Shown here: positions 51,137 to 61,687 of the stretch, piece by piece
Numbering within the stretch: position 1 is the first letter of the stretch
Layout: each line of letters starts with the position of its first letter
NCBI GenBank assembly: GCA_051530055.1
Contig: CM121343.1
Location: forward strand, 4,526,001 to 4,590,000
Length of the DNA stretch: 64,000 nt
Reading direction: 5' to 3'
Source: Neoechinorhynchus agilis
Taxonomy: Eukaryota > Acanthocephala
Program-made: the position numbers and the translations under genes
The notes under the pieces: generated by a model
Databases searched by the model: none
What the model saw: only the letters and a program-made list of their open reading frames with translations
Told to the model about the DNA's origin: nothing

Positions 51137-51634
51137 ATGTGGGTATGGCAAGTAATGTCCTTTTATCCTTTTCTGCTAAGTTCTGTTTAGTTTAAATATG
51201 TTGTACAAATCATTTATGTTGGCGGACAACTGATTGGTAGAGCATTGGCTCGCGGTGTCAGAGAAGAACTTAGGAGTACGATAAGGTTTAGACTGTCAAA
51301 ATATCATTATTGAGTTCAGGAAATCAAGCTCAAGGGCCGTCCATTCAAAGACCAGCAGCGAATAGTGCCTCAAGGCGACAACGCGTAGGTACTAATCAAA
51401 TGAGCATCGAGGAAGCTAAGAAGATACTGTCCGTCGATGATCTCGATCCTCAATCAATCCAAAAAAGATATGATTATTTGTTCAGAATTAATGATGTAGC
51501 TAAAGGTGGCTCATTTTATTTGCAATCCAAGGTTTGACTTCAAACGAGAGGGTTTGATAATTTCTTTGAAGGTCTACCGTGCAAAGGAACGATTAGATGA
51601 CCTTTTGAAGCGTCAAGAACTGGAAACCAATTAG
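51137..51634 (+). CDS. PAM16: PAM16/Tim16, import motor subunit
   Basis: PAM16 is the J-like partner of PAM18 in the motor that pulls preproteins into the mitochondrial matrix. Resolved exons are 51191-51275 ([20 protein letters not shown], the N-terminal membrane-associated helix), 51320-51531 ([36 protein letters not shown]) and 51572-51634 ([20 protein letters not shown]). The first exon is probably only ATG TGG at 51137-51142, joined by a 48-nt intron ending TGTTTAG. The total of 121 residues is close to human (125). The DnaJ-like domain lacks the HPD motif, as expected for this subunit. The 51276 donor (GTACGA) is weak but gives the right phase. AATAAA at 51703. Confidence 0.9.
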
Positions 51635-52449
51635 GACCTTAATCCGTGTGACTCACAAAACTTTAATCGTTCAAGTTCATTACTATCTTGCGCAAACGGA
51701 CCAATAAATGGACTCTAATCCATAATGCATTCAGTAAATTTAAGTTAAGGAATTCTTCCGTCGAAATTCTGATTAAGTTTTTAGCGATGATGCGCTTTAA
51801 ACGCTTGCTTCTAAGCGCGTCGTGGCGTGTTTTCTAAAAATTTCGAATAAAACGCCATATTCGGGAATTTAAGTTAACTGTTGATAGGAGAGATAAATGA
51901 AATTAAGAATTTATTGGATATTTCGATCCACTATCTCGGATCTTCTTCAGCGATTGCTTGTAAGTTTTTAAATATTCGAGTTTCGAATTTGAAAACTTAC
52001 AAGCAATCGCTGAAGAAGATCCGAGATAGTGGATCGAAATATCCAATAAATTCTTAATTTCATTTATCTCTCCTATCAACAAATAACAATGAATTATCTT
52101 TTCAACGTTTAAGTTAACATTCTAGTTTTTGATCTGCTCCATCGACCTTTTAATTGATCGTGGCAGTCTTTCCGCGGTGTCGGTCATCTAAGATTTAAAG
52201 GACCATAGGAGGTATTTCTCTTGAATTTCTTATCCGTATTTCGCTGCTCTGATACGGAGATAGCTATATTTTTAGGAATTGGAAATCAGCTTACTGTTGA
52301 TCGAAAATCAGTATTTTTGACCAGTTTTCCGGATAAATCCTTCTCTTTGGGCACGAAGGTTAAAGCTTAAAATGTCAATAAATAGATTTTCAAATTTGAT
52401 TGCTCATATTAGCAGTGTGATTTTTAATCTTTTTCTCGAACCGTTTTAG
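51635..52449. other. Intergenic region with a perfect inverted repeat
   Basis: It holds the PAM16 polyadenylation signal (51703), the inverted repeat at 51880-52080 and the 5' flank of PGM2. No other feature is supported. Confidence 0.5.
51880..52080. mobile_element. Perfect 89-bp-arm inverted repeat (young foldback element)
   Basis: The arms 51880-51968 and 51992-52080 appear exactly complementary around a 23-nt loop. The outer sequence is GTTGATAGGAGAGATAAATG and the inner part is AGCGATTGCTTGTAAG. The 11-mer TTTAAGTTAAC occurs on both sides (about 51869-51879 and 52109-52119), a possible but untidy target duplication. Perfect arms imply recent insertion or ongoing arm correction. Confidence 0.9.
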
Positions 52450-54361
52450 ATGGACGACGTATTGGATCTCGCAATCCGTGAATGGATGAAATGCGCAGAA
52501 AAAGTGGGTTTGGGTGCTAAAACGACTGCATTCCTAACTCAAACAGAAAATAAAGAAACGCTTACTTCTTTATTCTGCGAGCGAATACAATTCGGAACGG
52601 CCGGCCTACGTGCTAAAATGGGAGTAGGTTTCGCGTTGATGAACCAAGTTACGGTTAGTCAAACTACCCAAGGAATAGTATCGTACATAAAGAAGCAGCC
52701 GACTTACCAATCACTTGTTGTTATCGGCTATGACGGGCGACACAATAGTCGTGATTATGCATTAAGAACGGCTGGAATTTTTCTTACTAATGGATTCAAA
52801 GTCGCCATGTTCCTGGGCCATACTGGCGGCAAAGTCGTTCCTACTCCATTTGTCGCTTTCACCGTCCGACAAATGGGTGCTCAATGTGGAGTAATGATTA
52901 CAGCCTCACATAATACAAAAGAATATAATGGATATAAACTTTATTGGTCTAACGGGGCTCAAATAACATCCCCTATTGATGTAGAAATTCAAGAAGAAAT
53001 TATGAAGAATCTAGAAGTGATGCCAGTCGACGTAGACGTTCTTGCAAATGTTCAAGACGTTTATGAAGGTATTTTAAACGCGTATAAAAGAAAACTGAAG
53101 TCGCTGTGTCGTTATCCGCAAATAAACAGATCGTCGGATATTGGGTTTGTGTATACTGCATTGCACGGAGTTGGCTATAACGTGATCAAAGAAGCCTTTC
53201 CTGTTTTTGAATTGTTCGGACCTATTGCTGTTCTGGAACAAACTACGCCTGACCCTGATTTTCCAACTGTACAATTTCCGAACCCCGAAGAAGGTAAAGG
53301 TGCTTTCGAGATATCATTTAGAGTAGCAAAATCTTGTGGTGAAGCGGCAAGTGTTGTTTTAGCTAATGATCCGGACGCCGACCGATTTTCCGTTGCTGTT
53401 CGTGCCACCGATGGTTCCTGGATTATACTCAATGGAAATGAAATTGCTGCCTTGTTCGCCTGGTGGACATGGTTGAACTATCCTGCATTTAAAGAACAAG
53501 GTAAACCCTATATGGTTAGGAGTGCCGTTTCTTCAAGCTTTATTGACACTATGGGCTCCGTGGAGGGCTTTAATGTATGTGAAACGTTAACTGGGTTCAA
53601 GTGGATAGCGAACAAAGTCGATGAACTCCTAAAGGACGGAAACAAAGTCCTATTCGCATTTGAAGAAGCAATCGGATTTATGGTGGGATGTAATGTTTTA
53701 GACAAGGATGGAATCAGCGCTGCTTGTGTGTTTGCTGAGATGATAAATTATCTTAAACATATAAACGGGATGTCCGTGTTGGACAAGCTCGACGATTTGT
53801 ACTCTAAATACGGTATTCACATTTGTTCCAATTCGTATTATTTGTCTAATGACCCCAAACGAACTGATCAAATGTTCGATCGTTTATGACGATAACGTGG
53901 TGACGGAGACGAACTTTGAAATCACCAGGTTGTTTGTAAGGCACTGGGACGACATATCGAACTCAGTTGTTGTTGAATACCTTGGAAGCACGTATATTTA
54001 CCCTTCAAAGTGTGGAGATTATAGAATTACTAAGATTAGAGACTTAACAGTTGGGATTGAATTTGAAGTCTCTTCTGAGGCAGCCGAACCAACCATTCCG
54101 AGCTTACAATCTTCTAAAACGTCACAGATGATTACTTTCTTTTTTGAAAATGGCGCACGAATTACGCTTAGAACCAGTGGAACCGAACCAAAGATTAAGT
54201 ATTACTCGGAGCTTAAAGCACCTCCTTGTAAAGTAAGCTATGAAACAAAGAGAAAAATGCAACATCAACTGGACTCACTGATTGAGCAGGTAGTCGCTAA
54301 CTTTTATCAGGTGGATGTGAATGGATTTGAAGGAATACCTACGTGGCAGCCGTTATGTTAA
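52450..54361 (+). CDS. PGM2: Phosphoglucomutase/phosphopentomutase PGM2
   Basis: PGM2 interconverts 1- and 5- (or 6-) phosphates of ribose, deoxyribose and glucose. Motifs are FGTAGLRAKMG, GYDGRHNSR, the phosphoserine loop MITASHNTKEYNGY, the metal loop LANDPDADRF, LTGFKWIAN, FAFEEAIGF, and the phosphate-binding loop RTSGTEPKIKYYSEL. The loop normally reads TASHNP; the Pro is Thr here, while the catalytic Ser is kept. Exon 1 is 52450-53881. The frame then stops at 53887, and my best model is an 85-nt intron 53882-53966 (GTTTAT to ACTCAG), which restores the expected spacing up to YPSKCGDY and IRDLTVG. A TTTTAG acceptor ends immediately before the ATG. The stop is at 54361. Confidence 0.94.
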
Positions 54362-56236
54362 AGAAGCATTCGATTTTTAAGTTATATCGGATAGCGACAG
54401 TATACCATTTTCTAGACATTTTTCAACAAGTGCGAATATACTCACGTATATTCGATTTTTAGTGGCCTTTTATCGCTTTATTGACATATGATTTCCTAGT
54501 TTAAAACCCTTCATTTCATTTTAGCGTTTTTTTATTCCGTGTCATCCATCAACCTACGGTTTTTGGTTTAAAAATTATTTGATAAATCGTGGACTTTTCA
54601 ATCTTTCGCCCAAAGGCCATTTTCGCGTGTGGCAATTTTTAAAACTCGCGAAGCACCACTGCCGTTTCAATTGGAACCTTCCACCGGTTGAACTGAGCAG
54701 CCTATCTCGATGGCTTCCATTATCAAACGATTCCGTAAATATGCTTATCATACATTCCCGTAATCAAAATCAATTCGATGTCCACAATTCATTATTTGAT
54801 TTGATAAAGCGGAGGAAGCATTATAACCCCCACTTGAATATTTGTATTGTGAGATCTTTATTGAGTCCCTGTTTAGTCTGTCCCGCATATTTGGCTATGC
54901 TGCTCATATTTTGGCTTATTTTCAAAGATACATGCAAGGTTGCCACCTTTTTTATAGTACACAAAATATCCGCCTTGTCCAGGTTGCGCAAATCCCGTCT
55001 AAGCTTTCGAGTGAATTTCATTATCCACAAATTCTATTCCTATATATTTGTGTTTGCCATTCTCAGTACATTTTCCTCTCAATTTTCTCGTTTGTATTTA
55101 CGATGTTCCTGGTTTTGTGGAAAGATCTTATCGTCGGTTCGGGATAGCTAATTGCTCTCTGAGTTTGAGTAATCAAACGTATTTCGACTTGTCATAACCT
55201 GTAAGTGGAGCATATTTTATGGGCTCTCAGAAACTGGGACACCGTTGCAGATATTTTATGACTCCGCAGTGTGTCTAAGACCGATGCGAAGGAAACCAGG
55301 CTAAATTTGGTTTCCTCAGCATGTTTATTTCTATATCATTTGTAAGAAAGGTAGGCGTCTGCGGTTCACTCTCTTCTGCTATTATAGTCCATTTAATGTT
55401 ATTGTATCTCAAATTTAATCTGTTGATATCGGTGTTATTTTCAACAATAAATATTTCTTGAGTCCAATGAGGCAACTTTATATCTTTTTGCACTGTCGCA
55501 TTAACAGCTCAGATAGGGTTTTAGCTAGAGATGATCATTAAAACACCGTCTCTGTCGTACACACCACAATAATGCCTGGGTCCAATCTCCTAGAAATTTT
55601 GTGAGGGCTCCTTGCATGCACGGACCAACATATTAGTAGCTAAATTGATAGATTCTGGAATCGGGACATTTGTGAACACGAACCGAACATTATCAGCTTA
55701 TTAAATAATTGACCGAATTTTGATTCGGGTTAGCTTCCAAAACAATAAAGAAATCAGATGTGATGCGGGAAAGATACTGACCATGGCACCTACTCCTTAG
55801 AAACGTTAAAAATTTAGTTTGCAGTATGAACTTTAGCTCTTTTTTTATCGCACTGTCAAAATACATCGTCAATTATTCATGCCCATTTGCTAACAAATGG
55901 TTATTTTGACTGCTGAAAATTGCAGAATGAAAACTCTTCAGTAAATTTCTTCGACCTCGCTCGCTACCTTTTAAGAAACAATTTGTTTGGAAATCTAAAT
56001 ATTAAACGGCAATAATTAACTGTTCCTTGACGACCACAAAAATGTTTATTTTTCATTTCGAAAATCTACTGCAATTATATCAGTGAGAAACCACGTGAAT
56101 CCACCTGTTTTGAATTATAGTTTGCCGACATAACTGATATTCCGAATGTATATTCACGAACTTTCGAGGGTGTTTTAGCCAATCGAATTCCTTCTTTCAG
56201 TTCTTTTTCATATGATTCGTTGACGTGAATTTTTAG
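54362..56236. other. Intergenic region with repeat fragments
   Basis: It contains the second copy of the dispersed repeat (54637-55235). A minus-strand 72-codon frame at 55275-55493 has protein-like composition (PHWTQEIFIVENN) but no recognised family and may belong to the same decayed repeat. The remainder is AT-rich without features. Confidence 0.5.
54637..55235. repeat. Dispersed repeat, copy B (rearranged)
   Basis: The left part (54637-54905) matches 40687-40965 in the same orientation. The right part (55185-55235, CGACTTGTCATAACCTGTAAG onward) matches the right end of copy A in reverse orientation. So this copy is either a composite of two oppositely oriented fragments or was rearranged after insertion. 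It shows the same weak minus-strand resemblance to a GIY-YIG region as copy A. Confidence 0.65.
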
Positions 56237-59034
56237 ATGACAATTCATAGGCTTGATACACTTTCGACTGTAAAGCTAGCAACTGGCCAGGTAATTCAAG
56301 GTATAACAAGTGCCGCTAAAGAATTAGTGGAAAACAGTTTAGATGCTGGAGCCAAGATGATAGGTATTTACAGATCAATATTTCACTCGCCGGAAAGTTT
56401 TCTCACCATAGATATTCGTTTCGTAAATTGTGGAATTGACAATATATCAGTTTCCGATGATGGATTGGGTTTGAATCGCTCTGATCTTGAAGTTTTAGGT
56501 GCGCAGATATTTGTCATTATTTAGAAGTTATTTTTTAGTTAAAGGTCAGCAACATTTCACATCTAAAATTGTACAGTACGATGATTTGAAAAATCTGTCA
56601 ACATTTGGCTTTCGTGGTTCAGCTCTTCACGCCCTTGCAGAACTAAGCCGTGAGATTTCAGTTTGTTCAAAAGCGCCAGGTTTGCCAAACGAGGAGCAAG
56701 GATGGAAGTTGACAATAAAATCTGGCGAGAGGACATTGGAACCCATTACACGAAAGGTATGAATATGTGTGACAAATGCCGAATATAAAAGTAAATGATA
56801 TTTTTAGCAAGGTACAACGGTCAATGTCGAAGATTTATTTAGTGCCATTCCAGTTCGCCGAAAAATATTAATTAAGAACGCTAAACGACAAATGAATGAG
56901 TTCTTAACCATCGCTCAAGCTTACGCCATAGAAAATTTCGGAAAATGTAAACCATCAGTGATGCAGGGGTTTTCATTCCATTCATTGATAGTTAAGATTT
57001 TCAGTTTCAAATGAATCTTCTGTGAGCATAAACGCATTAAGAACACAAAGAAATAAGCGAGGAGTCGTATCCTTGTTAAACTCAACTGTGACGGACCAAG
57101 GCCAAAGTCACGACCTTTTATCTGCTGTTTATACAGTACTTTTGTTGCGTCAAATTAGTAAGGTTGATATTTTGCATTTCAAAGATAATAATTCAGAAGG
57201 AATCGAAATCGAAGGAATTTTATCACTTACGAACGTTCCCAATCTTAAATTACCAAAATCGAAATTCTTAACCATCAATGGCCGGCTCGTTACTTGTGAC
57301 CGCTTGATGAAAATAGTTAATAAAGTGTACAAAATGGAATATGCGATCGCCACTCCTAATAGTCAATTGATATTTATTAGGCTAAAAATGCCTCAATGTC
57401 ATTTGGATGTAAATTTGGATCCGGACAAGCAGTCTGTGCTGATTAAAAATGAAGCTAATATATTATCAATGGTTGAAGAGGCACTCAGAAAGTCTCTAAG
57501 GATGCGATTATCGAAAGTTGTTTTGACGCCTTCGCTGGATGTATCCACTTATACTCAATCAAATATTTCAGGACTTGGTGAAAGAGCAGGAGAAAAGTGC
57601 CAACAATCTATTGCTCCTCGGGAAGGACGAAATTTTTTATCTCGTTCACGCACTTCAGAACAAAGCATTTGTTCAAATAATTTCAGAAATTCTTTTAGCG
57701 GTGAGAACAATCAAATATTCAGCAGACAGTCTAATAGTAAAAATATGGAACAGTCGCCTATCAGTTCGCCATCAAAAATGCCTGCTCATTTGACTCGATT
57801 CTCTGATTTTCAGGATTTAATGGAACCGACTGCATCGATGAGTTCTGCAACTCAGGAAAGCATGAACAGCAGTGATCTTAATGATTATCTTTGATGCAGC
57901 ATGTGCACTCACATCCATCATAACAGCTCTGTAATAATTATGACCTGCAATATTATCCCCATTACTTCACAGAATTGAGAGAACTTAGTTATATTTTTAC
58001 TAAAAACCCTTATCGGGATTTAATCAGGTGCCATTCTACTATCTTTGTATTCCGGGCTCATGTTCGATCATGATTCTTATTACCATCTATATTGTCTGGT
58101 ATAAACGCCTTCATTTCAACATCTTTTCGTCCCGTGAGCTACTTTATAAGCAAGATAATCTAACAAAAATGAGGCTAGTTCACGATGTCAGTTCCCCCGG
58201 ATTCCGAAAAAACGATCTTACTGCTCCACAACTGATGATATTCATGCTCTACGTATCAGCGCTGATTTTGACTTCGGGGATACTGAAGCCATATTTAAGG
58301 AGAAGCGTGATTTAGTGACAAATATTAGTGGTCAGCGATCGTTTGAACATCATTTATCGCAGGAGAATTCAGAGACCGAAAAGGAGTTTGATGAAATACT
58401 ATCCAAAGAGTCATTTGCCAAGATGGTAATAATTGGTCAATTCAACCGTGGATTTATCCTTACTCGCATCAACAAAGACCTGTTTATTATCGATCAACAT
58501 GCAGCCGATGAGTGTTATCGATACCAGAAACTGATCACATCATTTGGAATTGGATCTGATAATGAGAAAAATTTGACGAAACGGTACATACAGAAGCTTA
58601 TAAATCCAATAAAGTTGGATTTAACTGCTACAGCCGAAGCCACTTTCATGCTTTACTCTGAGGAATTTCAAAAATTGGGTTTTCGAACTAGTATTGATCT
58701 TACTAAGCCAATAGGCATTCGGGTATGCCTAGAAGCGGTACCATGCGTTTCAGGGTTCCATTTCGCTGTAGATGATCTTCTTGAGTTAATTTGCAACGCA
58801 CGTGAGATGGGTTTACCCGATGAATTTAAATCCGAATTACAAAAGCGCGAAGCAATGGTATGTTCTTCAATGGTCAAGCTTTTTGCTTCAAAGGCTTGTA
58901 GGTCTTCTTTTATGATCGGAACAGTTCTTAATCTTAATCAGATGAAGAGAATCATAGTACAATTATCCGAAACCGATAAGCCATGGCAGTGTGCTCATGG
59001 TCGACCTACACTAAGACATTTAATGAAGTTCTAA
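56237..59034 (+). CDS. PMS2: PMS2-type MutL homologue, DNA mismatch repair
   Basis: PMS2 pairs with MLH1 to form the mismatch-repair nicking endonuclease MutL-alpha. Resolved exons are 56237-56363, 56412-56498, 56539-56756, 56808-56946 and 57005-about 57890, with introns of 40-58 nt. A last exon runs from about 58188 to 59034; the junction before it is unresolved. The ATPase domain has KELVENSLDAGA and SVSDDGLGL; motif III reads FGFRGSAL, with Ser where MutL proteins have Glu. QGTTVNVEDLF and SKFLTINGRLV follow. The C-terminal domain has IIGQFNRGFILT, the endonuclease motif DQHAADECYRYQ (final Glu replaced by Gln), ASKACRSSFMIG and CAHGRPTLRH. The linker is Ser/Asn-rich. A TTTTTAG acceptor touches the ATG. 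Confidence 0.94.
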
Positions 59035-60349
59035 TGCTGTGCAAACTACAAACGAATGTGAATACGTGTTTAAAGACATTTACGCTCAAGGAACGATCTT
59101 AAAGCAAACATTTTCTCTGGTTTACCTTTTTATTGATACTTTAAATACTAACTAATGTCTTTTTTAAGTTCGTCGAATTTAATCTTTTTAGCTAAATATC
59201 CAATATTAATTTCTCTATCTATATATTCGCTTGCAATTTAGCCTTCAGGATCATTGCCGACCTTTCCGATACTTCTTAAAGTGCGCACTAAGCACGGATT
59301 TTTATAATCCTTCTCTCGCAATCACACCTCAGACTACTGCATAGGACAGAGTATACGAGTTACCAAATCTTATCCTTCACAGATTATACGAAAAGCTATG
59401 TGCATTCCATAGCTTCGCTGGGCAAACGTTCATTTAAGCACTCGTTGTACAAAAATAAAATTATAGTCGAAATTGTCGCTAAAAATGTGCTTTAAATACT
59501 GATTTTAAAACTTAGGAAAAAACTTGCCAAAAGCATCTTTGGTTTGAAAAATATTTTCTAAGAATGCTTTCATAAGCAGCCATTGTCGAATTTTTGTGAC
59601 ATGATCATCAGAGATTCTTTTTCAATTTAGAGCTTGAGATTTTGTAAATGACATTACTTGGTATTTCGGATTTCCCATGTGATTGCCCTTGCAGATCACA
59701 AAAAATTGACACTTTCTCAAAGTTCATCTACTCTTTTTCAGATTTCCGCGTGTGTGTGTGCACAAAAAATCGCTTAGGAATCAAAACGGATAGAAGAGCG
59801 ATTGTTAACTTTACACTTAATCGTTTGAGCATATTTCGTCCTAATTTTACGGACATTGGCCTCGAGGCCTTTCCTAAATCCATAAAAACCAGCTAATGCG
59901 ATCAGTTGCAATAGTTTATCGCTTTTCCGCTTAATCTCGCCGCTTGTCCTTCGTCAGTCATGCGGATTATTGGTTTATGTAATCTAGGATTGCTTCAGTA
60001 AACGTAATGGAAATTGGGCTGTACAAACCGATCGTCGCGATAAGATTGCAGACATTTAAAAAAGTTTTATGGGTTTCTTGGCCTTAAAAGGCTTTAGCAA
60101 TAAGTATTTTTTGCCCGCGTTATAATATCCAACTTTTCCAATTTTTGAGCACATATCACTCGTAACACACCAGACGATTATTGAGATCGTCTCGCCTGTC
60201 ATTAAGTTTGGCAAGTCAGTAGAAAATGATAGGTAGCAAATGCAGCTACTAAAAATTCCACTTCAATTCCCTCAATGCCTCGTATTATTGATGTGGGAGT
60301 CTAGATAACATCTATTTATTTATATTTACTCAAATGGATTCTCCTCCAT
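59035..60349. other. Intergenic region, nothing recognised
   Basis: About 1.3 kb between PMS2 and the small membrane-protein gene. There are only short unsupported frames, a GT run near 59750 and no recognisable repeat. Confidence 0.5.
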
Positions 60350-60676
60350 TCATCCACGAAGGCAAACATAATAAAACAGCACTAGCACTAGACTGGTCGA
60401 TAGAACCACAATTGAAGCTATAACGTCCGGTGTTTTGTACAATGGTACTTCTCGTTTCCTCAAGTGAGATCGATAGATGATTAATTTTGGATTATTAGTC
60501 GTTTCCACCACACTTTCCTGTGTTGTTTCATTTGCAATAACATTCTCGACTTCCTCTTGACTGGATTTAGTTTCATTTGAAGAGAGAACAACCATTTCAA
60601 TTGTGGTTGCATTCACTGAGATGCATCGTGCATCATTGATTGCAATAGCTAAAATACCTATAATCACCCACAGCAT
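60350..60676 (-). CDS. Small single-pass membrane protein, 108 aa
   Basis: The product has an N-terminal hydrophobic segment (LWVIIGILAIAIN) ending in a plausible signal-peptidase site (ARC-IS). An acidic Thr/Ser/Asn-rich ectodomain of about 50 residues follows with three N-glycosylation sequons (NAT, NET, NET). Next comes a dibasic stretch (HLRKREV), then a transmembrane helix (VIASIVVLSTSLVLVLFYYV) and a three-residue tail. The RKR before the membrane might allow furin-type shedding of the ectodomain. No family is recognised. It is a single exon read away from the lysine-rich pair. Confidence 0.7.
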   Translation of the reverse strand: MLWVIIGILAIAINDARCISVNATTIEMVVLSSNETKSSQEEVENVIANETTQESVVETTNNPKLIIYRSHLRKREVPLYKTPDVIASIVVLSTSLVLVLFYYVCLRG

Positions 60677-61342
60677 TTTGGGATCTTGTGTACGGCAGGC
60701 GCAATAAGGAAGGAAACAAACGTAGAAATATGGTACCAGCCGGCTACGTGAGTGAATGTATTGTACCGTTGCAAGCGTACGTATATGTGTGTGTGTATAT
60801 ACTAATCGAATTGGACGAGTCAGAGTGAGTATGTGCGGGGAAGGGGTAGCGAGCTCGAATTCCGCTTTTTATCACGTGAATGACATCTCCAATCACGGGC
60901 CTATAGACCCTCCGTTGATTGATAACTGCCTTATTGTTATTCCATCATTTCTTAAGAGCTATTGGCGTGCTATTTTAAATGGGTTTTTTAACATGTAGCG
61001 ATTCTAATAAGGATGTAACGGATGCAAAAAAACCGCAATTTCTCAAAATGCTACTTTTGTTCAAACCTTAAGACTTTCATGAAATCGATCCATATCATTA
61101 GTTATACCATTTCTCCGCAATACTTCTAACAAAAAAGAAGAGGAAAGTATAAGAATGTAGTCGAACACACACACACACAATCAATGCGAACTTTCGAATC
61201 GTATCATTGTTGACAGAACAGAGCAGCAGCAGCAGCAGCAGCAATCATTTTACATGTAGAAGAAGAAGTAGAATGGCCAATAATCCGATATAATATGACG
61301 TTAAAGTTTATTGGAAAGGATAACACTCGTATCATCTGAACA
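60677..61342. other. Intergenic region
   Basis: It lies between two minus-strand genes. It contains a GT microsatellite near 60785-60800, a CA run near 61166-61180 and a CAG run near 61224-61242. No gene is supported. Confidence 0.5.
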
Positions 61343-61687
61343 TTAGTAGAACTCTGTGCTTGGAAAGTATTCGATTGAGTTAACTTGGCCTTGATTGTGT
61401 TTTTTGTACTTGGAATCGAATTTCCCTGCATGTTTGGCAGCCTTGTAGAGGGTATAAGCTCCGGCACCAAGTAGAGCTCCGCCTAGTGCGATTTTTTTCT
61501 TGCTGACTCCTTTCTTTTTCCCGACGGCTCCACCGACTGGTTTGTTTTTTTTCCCGAAGAATGGTAAGGATCGTGATTGTCGGCTGAGTTGGTAGTTGTG
61601 TCCATCATGGGTTTTTTGAAGATGTAAAGGTGAAACGATCGTGTACATGACAAGTAAATTGATGATCATCCAAGCGAATAGTTGCAT
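61343..61687 (-). CDS. Lysine-rich secreted protein A of a divergent pair
   Basis: The 114-residue product has a signal peptide (WMIINLLVMYTIVSP, cleavage around residue 20). Then come a polar stretch with paired arginines (LSRQSRSLPFF), a very basic segment (GKKNKPVGGAVGKKKG) and a VSKKKIALGGALLGAGAYTLYKAAKHAGK block. That block joins lysines to a Gly/Ala-rich hydrophobic helix with glycine-zipper spacing. The tail is KFDSKYKKHNQGQ, ending in EFY. The order of parts, and several residues in the K-rich plus G/A-rich block, match the neighbour at 62222-62542 on the other strand. It is a single exon. No known family is recognised. A cationic membrane-active peptide precursor or cuticle-type peptide are possibilities only. 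Confidence 0.75.
   Translation of the reverse strand: MQLFAWMIINLLVMYTIVSPLHLQKTHDGHNYQLSRQSRSLPFFGKKNKPVGGAVGKKKGVSKKKIALGGALLGAGAYTLYKAAKHAGKFDSKYKKHNQGQVNSIEYFPSTEFY

Noticed and set aside
55275-55493. 72-codon minus-strand frame as a gene
   Set aside because: Composition is protein-like, but there is no start context or family match, and it lies next to a decayed repeat.
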